Assembly (NCBI RefSeq): GCF_012489685.1
Contig: NC_080043.1
Span: forward strand, 10,170,501 to 10,234,500
DNA from: Lotus japonicus
Lineage: Eukaryota; Streptophyta; Magnoliopsida; Fabales; Fabaceae
Direction of reading: 5' to 3'
Length of the DNA stretch: 64,000 bases
In this document: one piece after another, positions 52,290 to 63,606 of the stretch
Numbering within the stretch: the first letter of the stretch is position 1
Layout: every line of letters begins with the position of its first letter
Notes under the pieces: generated by a model
Database searches by the model: none
What the model saw: the letters and a program-made list of their open reading frames with translations, nothing else
Told to the model about the DNA's origin: nothing
Made by a program: the position numbers and the translations under genes

Positions 52290-54439
52290 GCTTTCAACAA
52301 TTTTTGATTGGTTATGCCTTTGTCATAATCTGAGATTCCCTTGTTATATGTGTTTCGGAACATTTTCTAGGAAGGATGATGTACCGAGCTATGTTCCGTA
52401 GGCCAGATTTGTCTCTTCCTCCGAGCATTCCTTCTACCAGGTTTGTCTCTCTTCTTTCTTAGAATTCATCCCTATTGTTGATTCTGACATTTGATTGTTA
52501 ATTTAAAATCCTTGTATTTTATGTTATATATATATCATCAATGTTTGATTATTTTGTTGATTTTATGTTATTCCTTAGTGTCCTCAATTTTTCAAGCATC
52601 TTTCATGATTGTGATAACTTTTACTGATGTGTTCTTTAATCTATGACAGAACAGATCTTGAGTTTAATTTGGGTCAAAATATAATCAGTATAGTATATTT
52701 GGTTTGTCAAATTATTTTAACATTTTGGAGTATGTTTATCTGCACATAAGTTTTTCTAATCATCCATGAATGGTATGTTTTTGAGTGTTTTGGTTAATAT
52801 TTTAATTGATTACTTTCAACTTTTACCAGAAAAGGCTTTCAGAAAGTTTGATTCTTGCGGGGGAAATTAAAACCCAATATATGTAGTTAAGTATCAGGAT
52901 TTCATAACAGCAAAATTTGGTTTGATCACAGTTTTATGAGAGCTGTGCAAAAGAAACGACGTAAACATCAATCTCTTTTGTGTCATGGACATAGATGTAT
53001 GAGAGCTGTGCGGAAGAAAACTTAAATATTTATATGAGATCTAATAATTTACTTTTACTTTTAGTTCTTTTTTATATATAACTATGCTAACCTTTGCTAT
53101 TTCTCGCCGATTCCCAGAAAATGTTAACAGAGAACCTCAAAGCTTGCAGAAACTGCTACATTTCCCACTGAACCATCAGTTACAGCATAAACTGTGCTAG
53201 AAAAGTATCCTAAATGAACAGGCCAGGTGAATAAGCTTTGCTAACTGTTTTATACTCTTTATTCAGTTAGGTAGGGAGAAGGGGCTTAATATTATGACAA
53301 TAGTTCATATGGATGGTATAGCCATAGCATTATGGGGTTTCTTTAATGTAATGTTTAATGATTGTTCACTAATTGGTGTCTCACACCTGGGTAGCTATGG
53401 AAATTCGCCTTTTTTGCTGAAGAATTTTGGATGGTGCAGGTGGTAGCCTCTCAGCAATGAATCCCCTTCTTGGTTTTGTCAGGCCTTCTATATTTGTCCT
53501 CATTGAGGTTGTTCTAGCAATGTTTTCTTTTCCATCTATGGAAGAGCTACACGAGGGCCTTCTCTCAGAATACTTCTCAATTGTGGTCTTTTAGAAGGAT
53601 TCTGTGTGTTTTACCAATGTCACTTGAATTTTGAGCTGAAACAGCACCAAGTTATCTTCTAGCTTGGTTTGGTCTGATTTTTCGTCCTTTGCTATCTGGT
53701 TCTCAAGGTCCCGAACCTTTTTCACGAGATGATCAGGTGTTCACGTATGAAGTTAGATTAGCCTCTTTTGGTGAGTGTTCTTAACATGTGCTTTGTTGTA
53801 GGTGGCACTAACGCCGCAAATAGATTCACTCTTACGTTCATGAAAAAGATTTTGAAGATGAGGTTGAGCTTGATATTATCTTGGTCGATGTCTACTCCAA
53901 ATGTGGATTGGCAATCAAAGGATATTCATTCCTGTTGAGCCCAGAAATATATGCACTAATGACAAGGAAAGCATGAAGCCTACAAGAGAAGTCACTTAAG
54001 CTGTAATAGGAATATGATAAATTATGTTTACATGTTTAGTTCTTACAACCATTTGTGAGTCTTGACCTAGTTTCTGCCTCATTAGGAAGATATCATAGTT
54101 TTCTTCTTTTCATCTTTTATCTGAGTTTATCAGCAAAGATTAGTGGCGGAGACAGACTTTCCGGTTGAGGGTGGCCACAAAAAAAAAAAAAAAGCGTACA
54201 ATTTTTTTTAAGTTGATTTTTTTTTAAAGTTACATACTTTTATATTCTGAAAAAGATGATGTTTTAATTTTGCGTTAAATATGTTTTTGATCTCTATAAA
54301 TTGTGAATTATTGATTTTGGTCTCTCAAATTTTTGTTCTATGAAATACTTCCTCAAATTTCATAAATGCACATGTTTGAGTCCCTAAGACTGAGAGGGAG
54401 TAAAACGGATGACATGGATGCGCACGTCGTGGCGTAGAG
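52290..54439. other. Intergenic downstream of TNL2
   Basis: The 3' flank of TNL2, then AT-rich DNA. Stretches at 52840-53180 and 53400-53960 look like decayed exon or transposon pieces but show no motif I can name. A T/A-rich microsatellite lies at 54180-54240. No intact gene. Confidence 0.4.
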
Positions 54440-55230
54440 AGCGTACCATGGTCATAGGGAGCATCGTCCGTGGCTAGGATATGTCCCTATATTCATGGTA
54501 CATTAGAGTAGGGAATATCATACATCGTTATCTATCGAAGAAGGAACTCAGCCAATTTGGGTACATCCAGACGGTTCTCCACACCCCCGAGCAGAGACAA
54601 TACCTGAGTATATGGTTTGGTATTTCTGGGTACCACATCCCTTTCTCGTACCTGCTTCCATGCGTCCGATTGTTGGTTGTGTGGTAAGTTAAATGCCATT
54701 GTGTCAAAGCGGTTGTTTATAAGTATGCTTTTACTTTCACAATTCAGGGAACCCTACGACCAAGGACCGATGCAAGTGTGTTGATATGAGGGCAAGTGCC
54801 CTCACTTAATTTTGAAAGAAACATAAGAAAAAAAAATTGAGTAGTAAAAGTATGTGATTTTTTATAACTCTTTTGATAAAAAATGCCATCACTTATATTC
54901 CACATTGCTAAATGCCCTCACTTGTGTCTCACATTGCTAAATGTCCTCACTTGAGTAGTAAAAATATGTGTTTTTTGATGGCTCTTTTGGCAAAAAATAT
55001 CCTAACTTATGTTTCTTTTGGTAAAAAATGTCCTCACTTTTAATAGTATGTGTTATTTTTTTTTGTTATAAATTTATACGTATACATTGCCCTCACTACA
55101 TCGAATTTCTGGATCCGTCCCTGCCTATGACGAGTGGAGGAGTTCTTGAAAGAGGTGCTCGATGCAAAAGGCTTTGGAGTTCGCAACGCAAGAGATCACA
55201 TCCACCTTTGTATATTAGCTAGGGAATAAG
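54440..55230 (+). pseudogene. Relic of a plant mobile domain (MAIN-like) sequence
   Basis: The frame at 54481-54580 reads 'SLYSWYIRVGNIIHRYLSKKELSQFGYIQTV', which resembles the 'WY.RVSH..I....ER...QFGY.Q.IP' segment of the plant mobile domain carried by MAIN-like genes and some Mutator-type elements. It is cut by stops and by the MITE at 54762-55123. A further piece ('DEWRSS..') continues after the MITE. Confidence 0.35.
54762..55123. mobile_element. Non-autonomous DNA element with imperfect TIRs
   Basis: The left end reads AAGGACCGATGCAAG..GTGTTGATATGAGGGCAA. The complement of the right end reads CAGGGACGGATCCAGAAATTC followed by GATGTAGTGAGGGCAA. Flanks CCTACGACC (54753-54761) and CCTATGACG (55124-55132) match at 7 of 9 positions, as for an old Mutator- or hAT-like target duplication. 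The interior repeats TGCCCTCACTT several times. Confidence 0.55.
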
Positions 55231-55462
55231 GGAGCCGACGCATCCACATCTACGAATCATAGATACTTCATATCGCTCGTTTTAGACAAAGAAGATCAAA
55301 ATTAAAGAATCACATTAATTCAGGGACCATAATAAGTGTAATTAAAACTTTAGTGTTAAAAAATAAAAATTGAGCAGCTTTGATGTTCGCATTATTATTC
55401 AAATCAGACACTGTTTTCAACTTTGAAGTGTTGACTTCAAGTCCTTTCTTCGTTTCATCACA

Positions 55463-57323
55463 ATGGCGTCTTCATCCTGGAATCATCAATGGATCTACGA
55501 CGTGTTCATAAACTTCAGAGGAGAAGACACCCGTCACAGCTTCGTTTCTCATCTCTATGCTGCACTCTCAAACGCTGGAATCAACACTTTCCTTGACGAT
55601 GAGAAGCTTATAAAAGGATCCGATCTGAAACCATCACTGTTGCGAGCTATAGAAGGTTCTCGTATATCCTTAGTTGTTCTCTCCACCAACTATACTTCAT
55701 CAAGATGGTGTCTCGATGAACTCGACAAAATCATGGATTGCCGTGGAACTTATGGCCAGATTGTTATTCCCATTTTTTATGAAGTTGATCCATCACACGT
55801 ACGTAAGGGTACGCATGCTTTTTCTTTGGCAGCAGCTGGAGGAGATGGATACGTAGAGGTAGACGTGGGGATGAAGTGGATGCGTGTGCTCAATCAAGTT
55901 GCAAATTTGTCTGGTTGGGATTTAAGCACCTTTAGGTAAATCAATACTTCCTTCCTTCATAGATTCTTTTATTTGAAAATGAAGCAGGTTTTGACCTTAT
56001 ATAGCATTTCCTTATTTATGCTCATAAGGGTTAGCTTAAGTGGTAAAAGCTAGGGGACATAAGGGTTGAGTGAAATGAAGGGTGAAGGGTCCAGGATTCG
56101 AATCCTGAGGAAGACTAATCTACTGACATTTCTAACAACTAACATTTACCTATAAAAAAATGCTCATTTTTGTTTGTTTTGTAATTACTTATTATTGAAG
56201 GACTCAAGCTGAAGCAATTGACAAAATTGTTAAGGATGTTTTGACAAAGCTAGAAAAGGCGGTTTTGTTTATTACCGAGTATCCGGTTGGATTAGATGCT
56301 CAAGTGGAAGAAGTGATTGGGTTTAGGGAAGATCATACAAAAAATGTTTTTACAGTAGGGATCTGGGGAATGGGAGGATTGGGTAAGACAACCTTAGCCA
56401 AATCCATCTACAATAAAATTCATGGTGAATTTGAAGGTACAAGTTTTATTGAAAATATTAGAGAAGTTTGTGAAAATGATAGAAGAGGGCATATTCATTT
56501 ACAAGAACAACTTCTTTCAGATGTCCTGGAAACACAAGTGAAGATACATAGTACTGCATTTGGGATAAGTATGATTAAGAAGAAAATTTCTAGGAGAAAG
56601 GCACTGGTTATACTTGATGATGTGACCACGTTTGAGCAATTAAAAGCCCTATGTGCGAATCGTGAATGGTTAGGTGTCGGAAGCGTACTAATTGTTACCA
56701 CCAGAGATGTACACCTACTTAATTTAATTAAAGTTGATCGTGTCTGTAGAATGAAGGAAATGGACCAAAATGACTCCCTTGAGCTTTTCAGTTGGCATGC
56801 TTTCAGACAAGCAAGTCCGAGAAAAGACTTCATTGAACTCTCAAGAAATGTAGTTGCTTACTGTGGAGGATTACCACTAGCTCTTGAAGTCCTTGGATCT
56901 TACTTACATGAGAGGAAGAAAAAAGAATGGAGAAGTGTATTGTCAAAACTGAAGATGATTCCCAATGATCAAGTCCAAGAGAAACTCAGAATAAGTTATG
57001 ACGGTTTAAAGGATGAGCTGCAAAAGGATATATTTCTTGACATATGCTGTTTCTTTATTGGGAAAGGCAGAGCCTGTGTTACAGAGATATTAAATGGGTG
57101 TGGACTTCATGCTGATATTGGAATAACTGTCCTCATAGAGAGGAGCCTTGTGAAAGTTGAAAGGAATAACAAGCTTGGAATACATGATCTGGTTCGAGAC
57201 ATGGGAAGAGAAATTGTTCGTGAAAGTTCAACAAAAGGGCTTGGGAAGCGTACTCGATTGTGGTCTCCTGAGGATGGACATGATGTGTTGACAAATAATA
57301 CTGTAAGAAATTTCTCTGTATAG
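55463..57323 (+). CDS. TNL3: truncated TIR-NBS receptor
   Basis: Exons 55463-55935 and 56201-57302 join in frame (525 codons). Reading into intron 2 adds VRNFSV and a stop at 57323, giving about 531 residues. TIR: 'YDVFINFRGEDTR', E86 in 'WCLDEL'. NB-ARC: 'GMGGLGKTT' (Lys220), 'LVILDDV', 'GLPL', and 'IHD' (485-487) in place of MHD. Exon 3 is present only as a damaged relic (to about 57695), its acceptor has lost the AG found in the paralogues, and exons 4-5 (LRR, C-JID) are absent. The product would therefore be a TN protein. Natural TN proteins can act as signalling helpers or partners, but this could equally be a pseudogene on the way out. Intron 1 carries a SINE with a clean target duplication. 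Confidence 0.72.
56026..56159 (+). mobile_element. SINE in TNL3 intron 1
   Basis: Box A (GGTTAGCTTAAGTGGT), box B (GATTCGAATCC) and a 3' end TTTACCTATAAAAAAA, flanked by perfect 8-bp repeats ATGCTCAT (56018-56025, 56160-56167). It is the same family as the SINEs at 4.84 and 19.3 kb. Confidence 0.8.
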
Positions 57324-57544
57324 AGTTTCAAACTTTTCATTACTCTCCATAATCTTATCGAGATGATTATTATTTTTTTTTACTTGTTTTTTCTATTCAT
57401 AAATATGCACATGATGTTTTTCCTTGTCATGTTCATTCAAAAGTGTAGTTAGGTTGCACCACCGCAACTTTATGCTCCATTTTCTAGTGAGTAATGAAAA
57501 GGGCTTCCCCTTACTTTTCTCTGCTTTTTCTTTTCTTCACATGT

Positions 57545-57695
57545 AAGGAACAGAAACTGTTGAGGGATTGGTTTTGAACTTGCAAAGAACCGGTAGGATT
57601 TCCTTCAATGTTAATGCTTTCAAGGAGATGAAGAAATTGAGACTTTTGCAACTTGTTAGTGTTGAACTCAAAGGAGGTTATAAGCACCTTTCCAA
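57545..57695 (+). pseudogene. TNL3 exon 3 relic
   Basis: The frame 'TETVEGLVLNLQRTGRISFNVNAFKEMKKLRLLQLVSVELKGGYKHLSNFKHKF' matches exon 3 of the neighbours and then breaks off before 'ELRWVYWKGF'. The paralogue acceptor TGCAG|GGAACAG is TGTAAGGAACAG here. The only AG lies one base further in, which would shift the frame and give a stop after 9 codons. Confidence 0.72.
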
Positions 57696-60020
57696 TTTTA
57701 AGCATAAGTTTAATTGTTTGGAGCAGCTTCTCTATTTATATTTCTAACATTCAAGCGATAAGGGTAAATGAGGCAATTTTTGGTGACTAAGTGTCTTTAT
57801 TTGTTAATTATACTCCAAAATATTGTTTTGAAGCAGCTGTCATAATATTGTTTTTCTTTTATCTTGTTTGTTTATTGTGATAGTTCTAGTTTATACACCG
57901 GTAAGGAAATACTGAGCTTTTTGTTGTATTTTGGACTTGGGTTTTAGATGTGACTCTTTTTGTATGCAAGCTATAAGCTGAAGAACTTTTGTACTTATAT
58001 TTCCACTTAAATTGCACTTGGAGATCAAATCCTCTAAGAGATTTTTCTTACCATTTGTCACAGCAGTAGGAGATCCATGTGCTGAATAACAACATACGTT
58101 GATACTCTGCTAGGCGTAGAACGTTCACACTTTGCAGAGACAAAAGTCACTAGCAGGTTGCTTAATGATAATTGTTATTGCTGTTGAGTTATAGGCTCCA
58201 TGTAAAAGATGAGGAAGAGAAAATCATCAAAGATGTTTTCCAAGTTGCTTTCTCTGTCTAGGTGTGTTCACAATTTTAGTACTTAATTACAGTTCAATTG
58301 CTCCGAACATGTGGCCTTTGTTCTGTTTCTTTTTGTTTGTTTCAGGGAGTTGTTTGGATAATTAGTTTCACTGTATATAACCTAAACTTTTTTTTTCAGC
58401 TTGCTTTCCTTGCACGAGATTAAAAAGGAAAGACGCATGCTTCTGAAAGCCCAAATTAGCCATCTGATTCCCCTTCACTTTTGAATAGATAGTTCGTGAA
58501 GTATTTAATGTAAAAAGATCAATGGATAGATAGTAATCATTGCTTTCAGTTTCAATGTCCATATAAATATGATGAACATGCTTATAGTTATAGGCATCAC
58601 AAGGCACTTGAACATTTGCATAGTAAATAGTTGTGATATTCTCATATCCTTTTCTTTCTACCTCTTCAGTTTTCACATGACTTCATGATCCTCATACACA
58701 AGACAGTTGTAGCTTCAAATCTCTCTTACTTTTACCACAGTTGTACCGGGATCTATACCACCTTTAGACACATAAATATATGACTGCTCTAAACCGGAGC
58801 TATGCTCTAACCTGGAGCTAAAATAATTTCCTTACAGCATGGGAGATGCAAGGTTGCTAATTAGATTGCTTAAATACTATTCTGGTGGGCCCAAATTGAC
58901 ATATTGGATTTAAGCAACCCAAGTATAATTTGCTCCAACCAAGATTGCTTATTTTACTTTTATTTGGGTCCTACTATACCTCATATATTTATATTATTTT
59001 AAGGTCATGACTTAAGTTCATGAATGAAAAAGAAAATATAATTTTTTAATCAAAAAGTAAGAAGAAAGAGAATAAAAAATCGTTGCTTAATGAAGATAAA
59101 ATGTTTTATGTTAATTAAAACTAAACAATTACTAAATAATGACAATACAAGTTTTAAACTTCCGTATTGAATACAGTATTTTATATTTCGTATTCAATAC
59201 GAAAGTTTATATTCCGTATCGATCAAAACCTCCATTGATGACCACCTCAGTTGCAAAACTTACCCATTGCCAAAACAAACCATTCCAGCCATAAAAAACT
59301 CTAATTAATCATCATGAAACTAGCCCGGGGTTGAATGATTGAACTAATTTAAAGTAAAATGGTGAAAATGAAAACTTACCTCTAGGTTGAAAATGATGAA
59401 GAACAGAGGTTATGGACGCTTTGATGAAGATGATGAAGTCCCAATATCAAAACCCAACAAGCTTGGATCAATCAGAAGTGGCAAGAAGTTTTTTTTCAAA
59501 GGGGGGGGGGGGGAAAGGGTTTGAAGGAGAGGAAAAGTTTGGAGCAAATGAAATGAATTTGAAAATGTCTCTGCCTTTACAAACTAAAACAGTTACATAA
59601 TTTTATATCCCGTATTGGATACAAAATTTTATATCTCGTATCGAATAAGTGGTATGAACTTTAACGTAATTTTCCCACTTTAAGTGGGGTGCCGAGCCCC
59701 ATACTTTGACGGAGCTACAACTCCTCTCTGTCCCTTAAAAGGGCGTCCCCCCTAATATGCACCACTTTTGGAGTGGTGGTGCAATTTTACACCTCTTACT
59801 TTGACCAGTTATAGTAAGTCAATACATTATTTTTTTTAAAAAAGTATTATTAAAAGTTTGTTATATATTAAATTTGTTTAAGAAAAGATGTGTTGACCTG
59901 TTACAGCAGGTTAAAAAAAGTGGTGTAAAATTACACCCCTTTAAAAGTGTATATTAGCCATTAGGGGTCACCTACTTTTATACGATATCTTTAGTCTATT
60001 TATAATTGGTATGTTTATAT
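57696..60020. other. Intergenic between TNL3 and TNL4
   Basis: No gene recognised. It contains the MITE at 59752-59957, copies of a palindrome-like CGTATTGAATACG/CGTATTCAATACG motif at 59160-59220 and 59605-59650 that may mark ends of an old element, and a G run (about 59502-59513). Confidence 0.4.
59752..59957. mobile_element. Foldback MITE
   Basis: The ends CTAATATGCACCACTTTT and, as the complement of the right end, CTAATATACACTTTTAAA are inverted repeats, and both lead into a GTG(C/T)AATTTTACACC block. About 205 bp, no coding capacity. The target duplication is unclear. Confidence 0.55.
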
Positions 60021-60029
60021 GTTTTCTCA

Positions 60030-60559
60030 GGGTAAATGGTCAGATTGGTCCCTAAATGTTCCCACCGACTTCAAAGTCATCCCTGGAAGAATTTTATTAG
60101 GCTTGTGGTCCCCAGATGTGGCAAACGTCCGTTATATTAGTCTCTGACGTTAAAACCTCTAACGGACGTTAACCCTTTACTGACATGGATTTTTTTTTCC
60201 CCATTCAATCCCTTTCAATGGCGGATGAAATTTCAGGATTCAAACAACGAAGCTTCACAAATTAAAGGTTGATGAATTTGGGATTCTCCGCCAAATGTTA
60301 CGGTTCATCTTCATATAGATGATTTCAGGGACTAATTTGAAGGGTTAAACATAAACCCCAACGTCTATTTCCACGTGGGCATTGAATGGGAAAAAAAAAT
60401 CCATGTCAGTAAAGGGCTAACGTCCGTTAGAGGTTTTTAACGTCAGGGACTAATATGACGGACGTTTGCCACATCTGGGGACCGCGAGCCTAATAAAATT
60501 CTTTCAGGATGACTTTGAAGTTGGTGGGAACATTTAGGGACCAATCTGACCATTTACCC
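60030..60559. mobile_element. Mutator-like foldback element upstream of TNL4
   Basis: Long terminal inverted repeats of about 160 bp begin GGGTAAATGGTCAGATTGGT at both ends. A perfect 9-bp target duplication GTTTTCTCA (60021-60029, 60560-60568) is typical of Mutator-like elements. No transposase is present. Its right end lies about 200 bp before the TNL4 start codon. Confidence 0.85.
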
Positions 60560-62442
60560 GTTTTCTCATGTTCCTATTATTGTACTGGGCAGTGGGCACC
60601 CTCTTGTGCCTTATTTTAATGCTATTTCTTTGCCATTCAAAAAAATACTCACCACAGTCCAGAAAACAAAGGTATCCTTCCTGCTACTCTGCATTTTGCA
60701 TTTTTGCTGAATCGTTGACTTCAATTCCTTTCTTCGTTTCGTGTCGAATTGGAATCATAATGGCTGCTTCATCCTCGAATCATCAATGGATCTACGACGT
60801 GTTCATAAATTTCAGGGGAAATGACACCCGTGACAGCTTCGTTTCTCATCTCCATGCTGCCCTCTCAAACGCTGGAATCGACGCTTTTTTTGACGATAAG
60901 AGTCTTGAAAAGGGAGATGAGCTGAAATCAGTACTGTTGCGAGCAATAGAAGGGTAGGGTCTCGTATATCTTTAGTGGTTCTCTCCCCAAACTATGTTTC
61001 ATCGAAATGGTGTCTTGATGAACTCATCAAAATCATGGAATGCCGCAGAACATATGGCCAACTGGTTATTCCTATATTTTACCATGTTGAGCCGTCGGAC
61101 GTGCGTTATCAGAAGGGTCCTTTTGCTTTGGAAGTAAATTCAAGAAGAAGAGGACGCCGAAGGGAAAACCTGGTGGGGTGGAGGACCGCGCTCCACGAAA
61201 TTGCAAATTTGTCTGGTTACGATTTGAGCACCGACAGGTAAATCAATACTCTTTCTACTTTCTTGAAAAAAAGAGAGATGCTAATTCTGTCATTCTGTTT
61301 TGTATTTATCATTTGTTCATTATTATTGAAGGAGTGAAGCTGAAGCAATCAATAACATTGTTAAGAATGTTTTCGGGAAATTATACATCAGAGTGATGTC
61401 CATTACCAATTTTCCGGTTGGATTAGTATCCCGCTTGCAAGAAGTGATTAAGTTGATTGAAAGCCAACCGAGCAAAGTTTGTATGGTAGGGATTTGGGGA
61501 ATGGGAGGGTTGGGTAAAACAACCACAGCCAAAGCCATCTTCAATCAAATTCATCGCCAATTCATGTGTGCAAGTTTCATTGGAAACATTAGAGAAGCTT
61601 ATGAGGATAGAAGAGGGCCTATTGATTTACAAGAACAACTTCTTTCTGATATCCTAGAAACTAAGGAGAAGATACATAGCATTGAAAGAGGGACAGCTAT
61701 GATTAAGAAAATTCTTTCTGGGAAAAGGGCTCTGGTTATACTTGATGATGTGACCACATCTGAGCAATTGAAAGCCTTGTGTGGAAATCGTGAATGGTTT
61801 GCATCAGGAAGTGTAATAATTGTTACAACCAGAGATGTGCGGTTACTTAGTTCACTTAAAGCTGACTATGTGTACAAAATGAATGAGATGAATAAAGATG
61901 AGTCGCTTGAGCTTTTCAGTTGGCATGCTTTTGGCGAAGCAAGTCCAGAACAAGACTTCACTGAACTCTCAAGAAGCGTAGTTGCTTACTGTGGAGGGTT
62001 ACCTCTAGCTCTTGAAGTCCTTGGATCTTACTTAAATGAGAGGGAGAAAAAAGAATGGAAAAGTGTATTGTCAAAACTAGACAGAATTCCCAATGATCAA
62101 GTGCAACAGAAACTCAGAATAAGTTACGATGGTTTAAAGGATGAGCTGGAAAAGAATATATTTCTTGACATATGTTGTTTCTTTATCGGTAAAGACAGAG
62201 CCTATGTTACAGAAATATTAAATGGCTGTGGATTTTATGCTGATATTGGAATAACAAGACTCATAGAGATGAGCCTCCTAAAAGTTGAAAGGAATAACAA
62301 GCTTGGAATGCATGATCTTGTTCGAGATATGGGAAGAGAAATTGTTCGTGAAACTTCAACACAAGATCCCGGGAAGCGCAATCGGTTGTGGTTTCACGAG
62401 GATGCACATGATGTTTTGACCAAAAATACGGTAAGAATACAT

Positions 62443-62826
62443 ACATATATATATTTTTTGAATAGCACTGGCAAATCAAAAGCTAACAAGATTGCAGAAT
62501 ACTCAGTAGAAAATGCAGAACTGGAACAATTTCTGAATATGAAAGCTTGATTGAAGAAGAATCCTGAGGAAGAAGAAGATAACAGAAACAGAGAAGCTCA
62601 ACTGAATCCCAATTCAGTTGAAGCTCTCTAACTACCTAACTGAATCAACAACCCAACAATATGCAAAAGCTAACTAACTATGAACCATGGGTTCCTATTT
62701 ATAGTCTCTCTAACCACAAGGTTTATTAAGCACTAATCTAATTATTAAGCACTCAGCTAATTCCCCTTATTGCGTCTGACATAGACTTTACTGATAAGAG
62801 GCTTCTGCATCCTCTTGACCCTATCA
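62443..62826. mobile_element. Unclassified insertion in TNL4 intron 2
   Basis: The intron sequence GTAAGAATACAT..ATTGAAAC, continuous in TNL1, is split here by 384 bp flanked by the 8-bp repeat GAATACAT (62435-62442, 62827-62834). The insert has no obvious terminal inverted repeats and begins with an AT-rich TATATATATTTTTT run. A truncated retroelement on the minus strand is possible. Confidence 0.5.
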
Positions 62827-63382
62827 GAATACATATTGAAACTTTTGAGTTTTCAATATCCCCCACAATCTTTTCAGGATCATAAAACACTTTGTTTTGC
62901 TCTGCTGGAGGTTTATGTATAGAAAATAAAAACTGTTTTCCTTACTTTTTCTCTGTATTTATATTCTTCACATATAGGGAACAGAAACTGTTGAGGGATT
63001 GGTTTTGAATAAGTATTAGGTTGCACCACTGCAACTTTATGTTACATTTTCATGTGAGCAAATGAAAAGGGCTGCCCCCCTTACTTTTCTCAGTTTTTTT
63101 TTGTCACATATAGGGAACAGAAACTGTTGAGGGATTGGTTTTGAAGATGCAAAGAACAGAAAGAGGTTGCTTCAATGCTAATGCTTTCAAGGAGATGAAG
63201 AAGTTGAGACTTTTGCAACTTGATAGTGTTGACCTCACTGGAGACTACCAGCATCTGTCCCATGAACTGAGATGGGTCCATTGGAAAGGATTTACTTCCA
63301 CATTTATACCCGATCACTTTTATCTGGGAAATCTAGTTGTTTTAGAATTAAAGTACAGCAGCATTAAACAAGTTTGGAAGGA

Positions 63383-63606
63383 AACCAAGGTATAGAACTC
63401 AAAGGTTGATGACTATAGGTGGACACCACTATTTTTCCATATTCTCCAAATTTTTCTTATAAACATTTATCTTCTTGCAGTTGCTGAAGAAGCTAACCAA
63501 GGTATAGAACTCAAAGGTTGATGACTATAGGTGGACACCACTATTTTTCCATATTCTCCAAATTTTTCTTATAAACATTTATCTTCTTGCAGTTGCTGAA
63601 GAAGCT
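63383..63606 (+). repeat. 112-bp exact tandem duplication spanning TNL4 intron 3
   Basis: The segment from AACCAAG|GTATAGAAC through intron 3 to CTTGCAG|TTGCTGAAGAAGCT occurs twice in tandem with no difference that I can see. Both copies of donor and acceptor are intact. The 21 bases left between the two introns (63481-63501) encode LLKKLTK in frame. Confidence 0.88.

Noticed and set aside
58368..58676. 102-codon minus-strand frame between TNL3 and TNL4
   Set aside because: No motif, no splice context and no similarity that I recognise; treated as chance.
59412..59600. 62-codon frame through the G run at about 59502-59513
   Set aside because: It crosses a homopolymer and has no family resemblance. 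Probably non-coding.
60568..60957. Longer N-terminus for TNL4 with a hydrophobic segment (MFLLLYWAVG..)
   Set aside because: The extension starts at the edge of the Mutator-like element's target duplication. The paralogues all start at MA(S/A)SS, so 60760 is the natural start.
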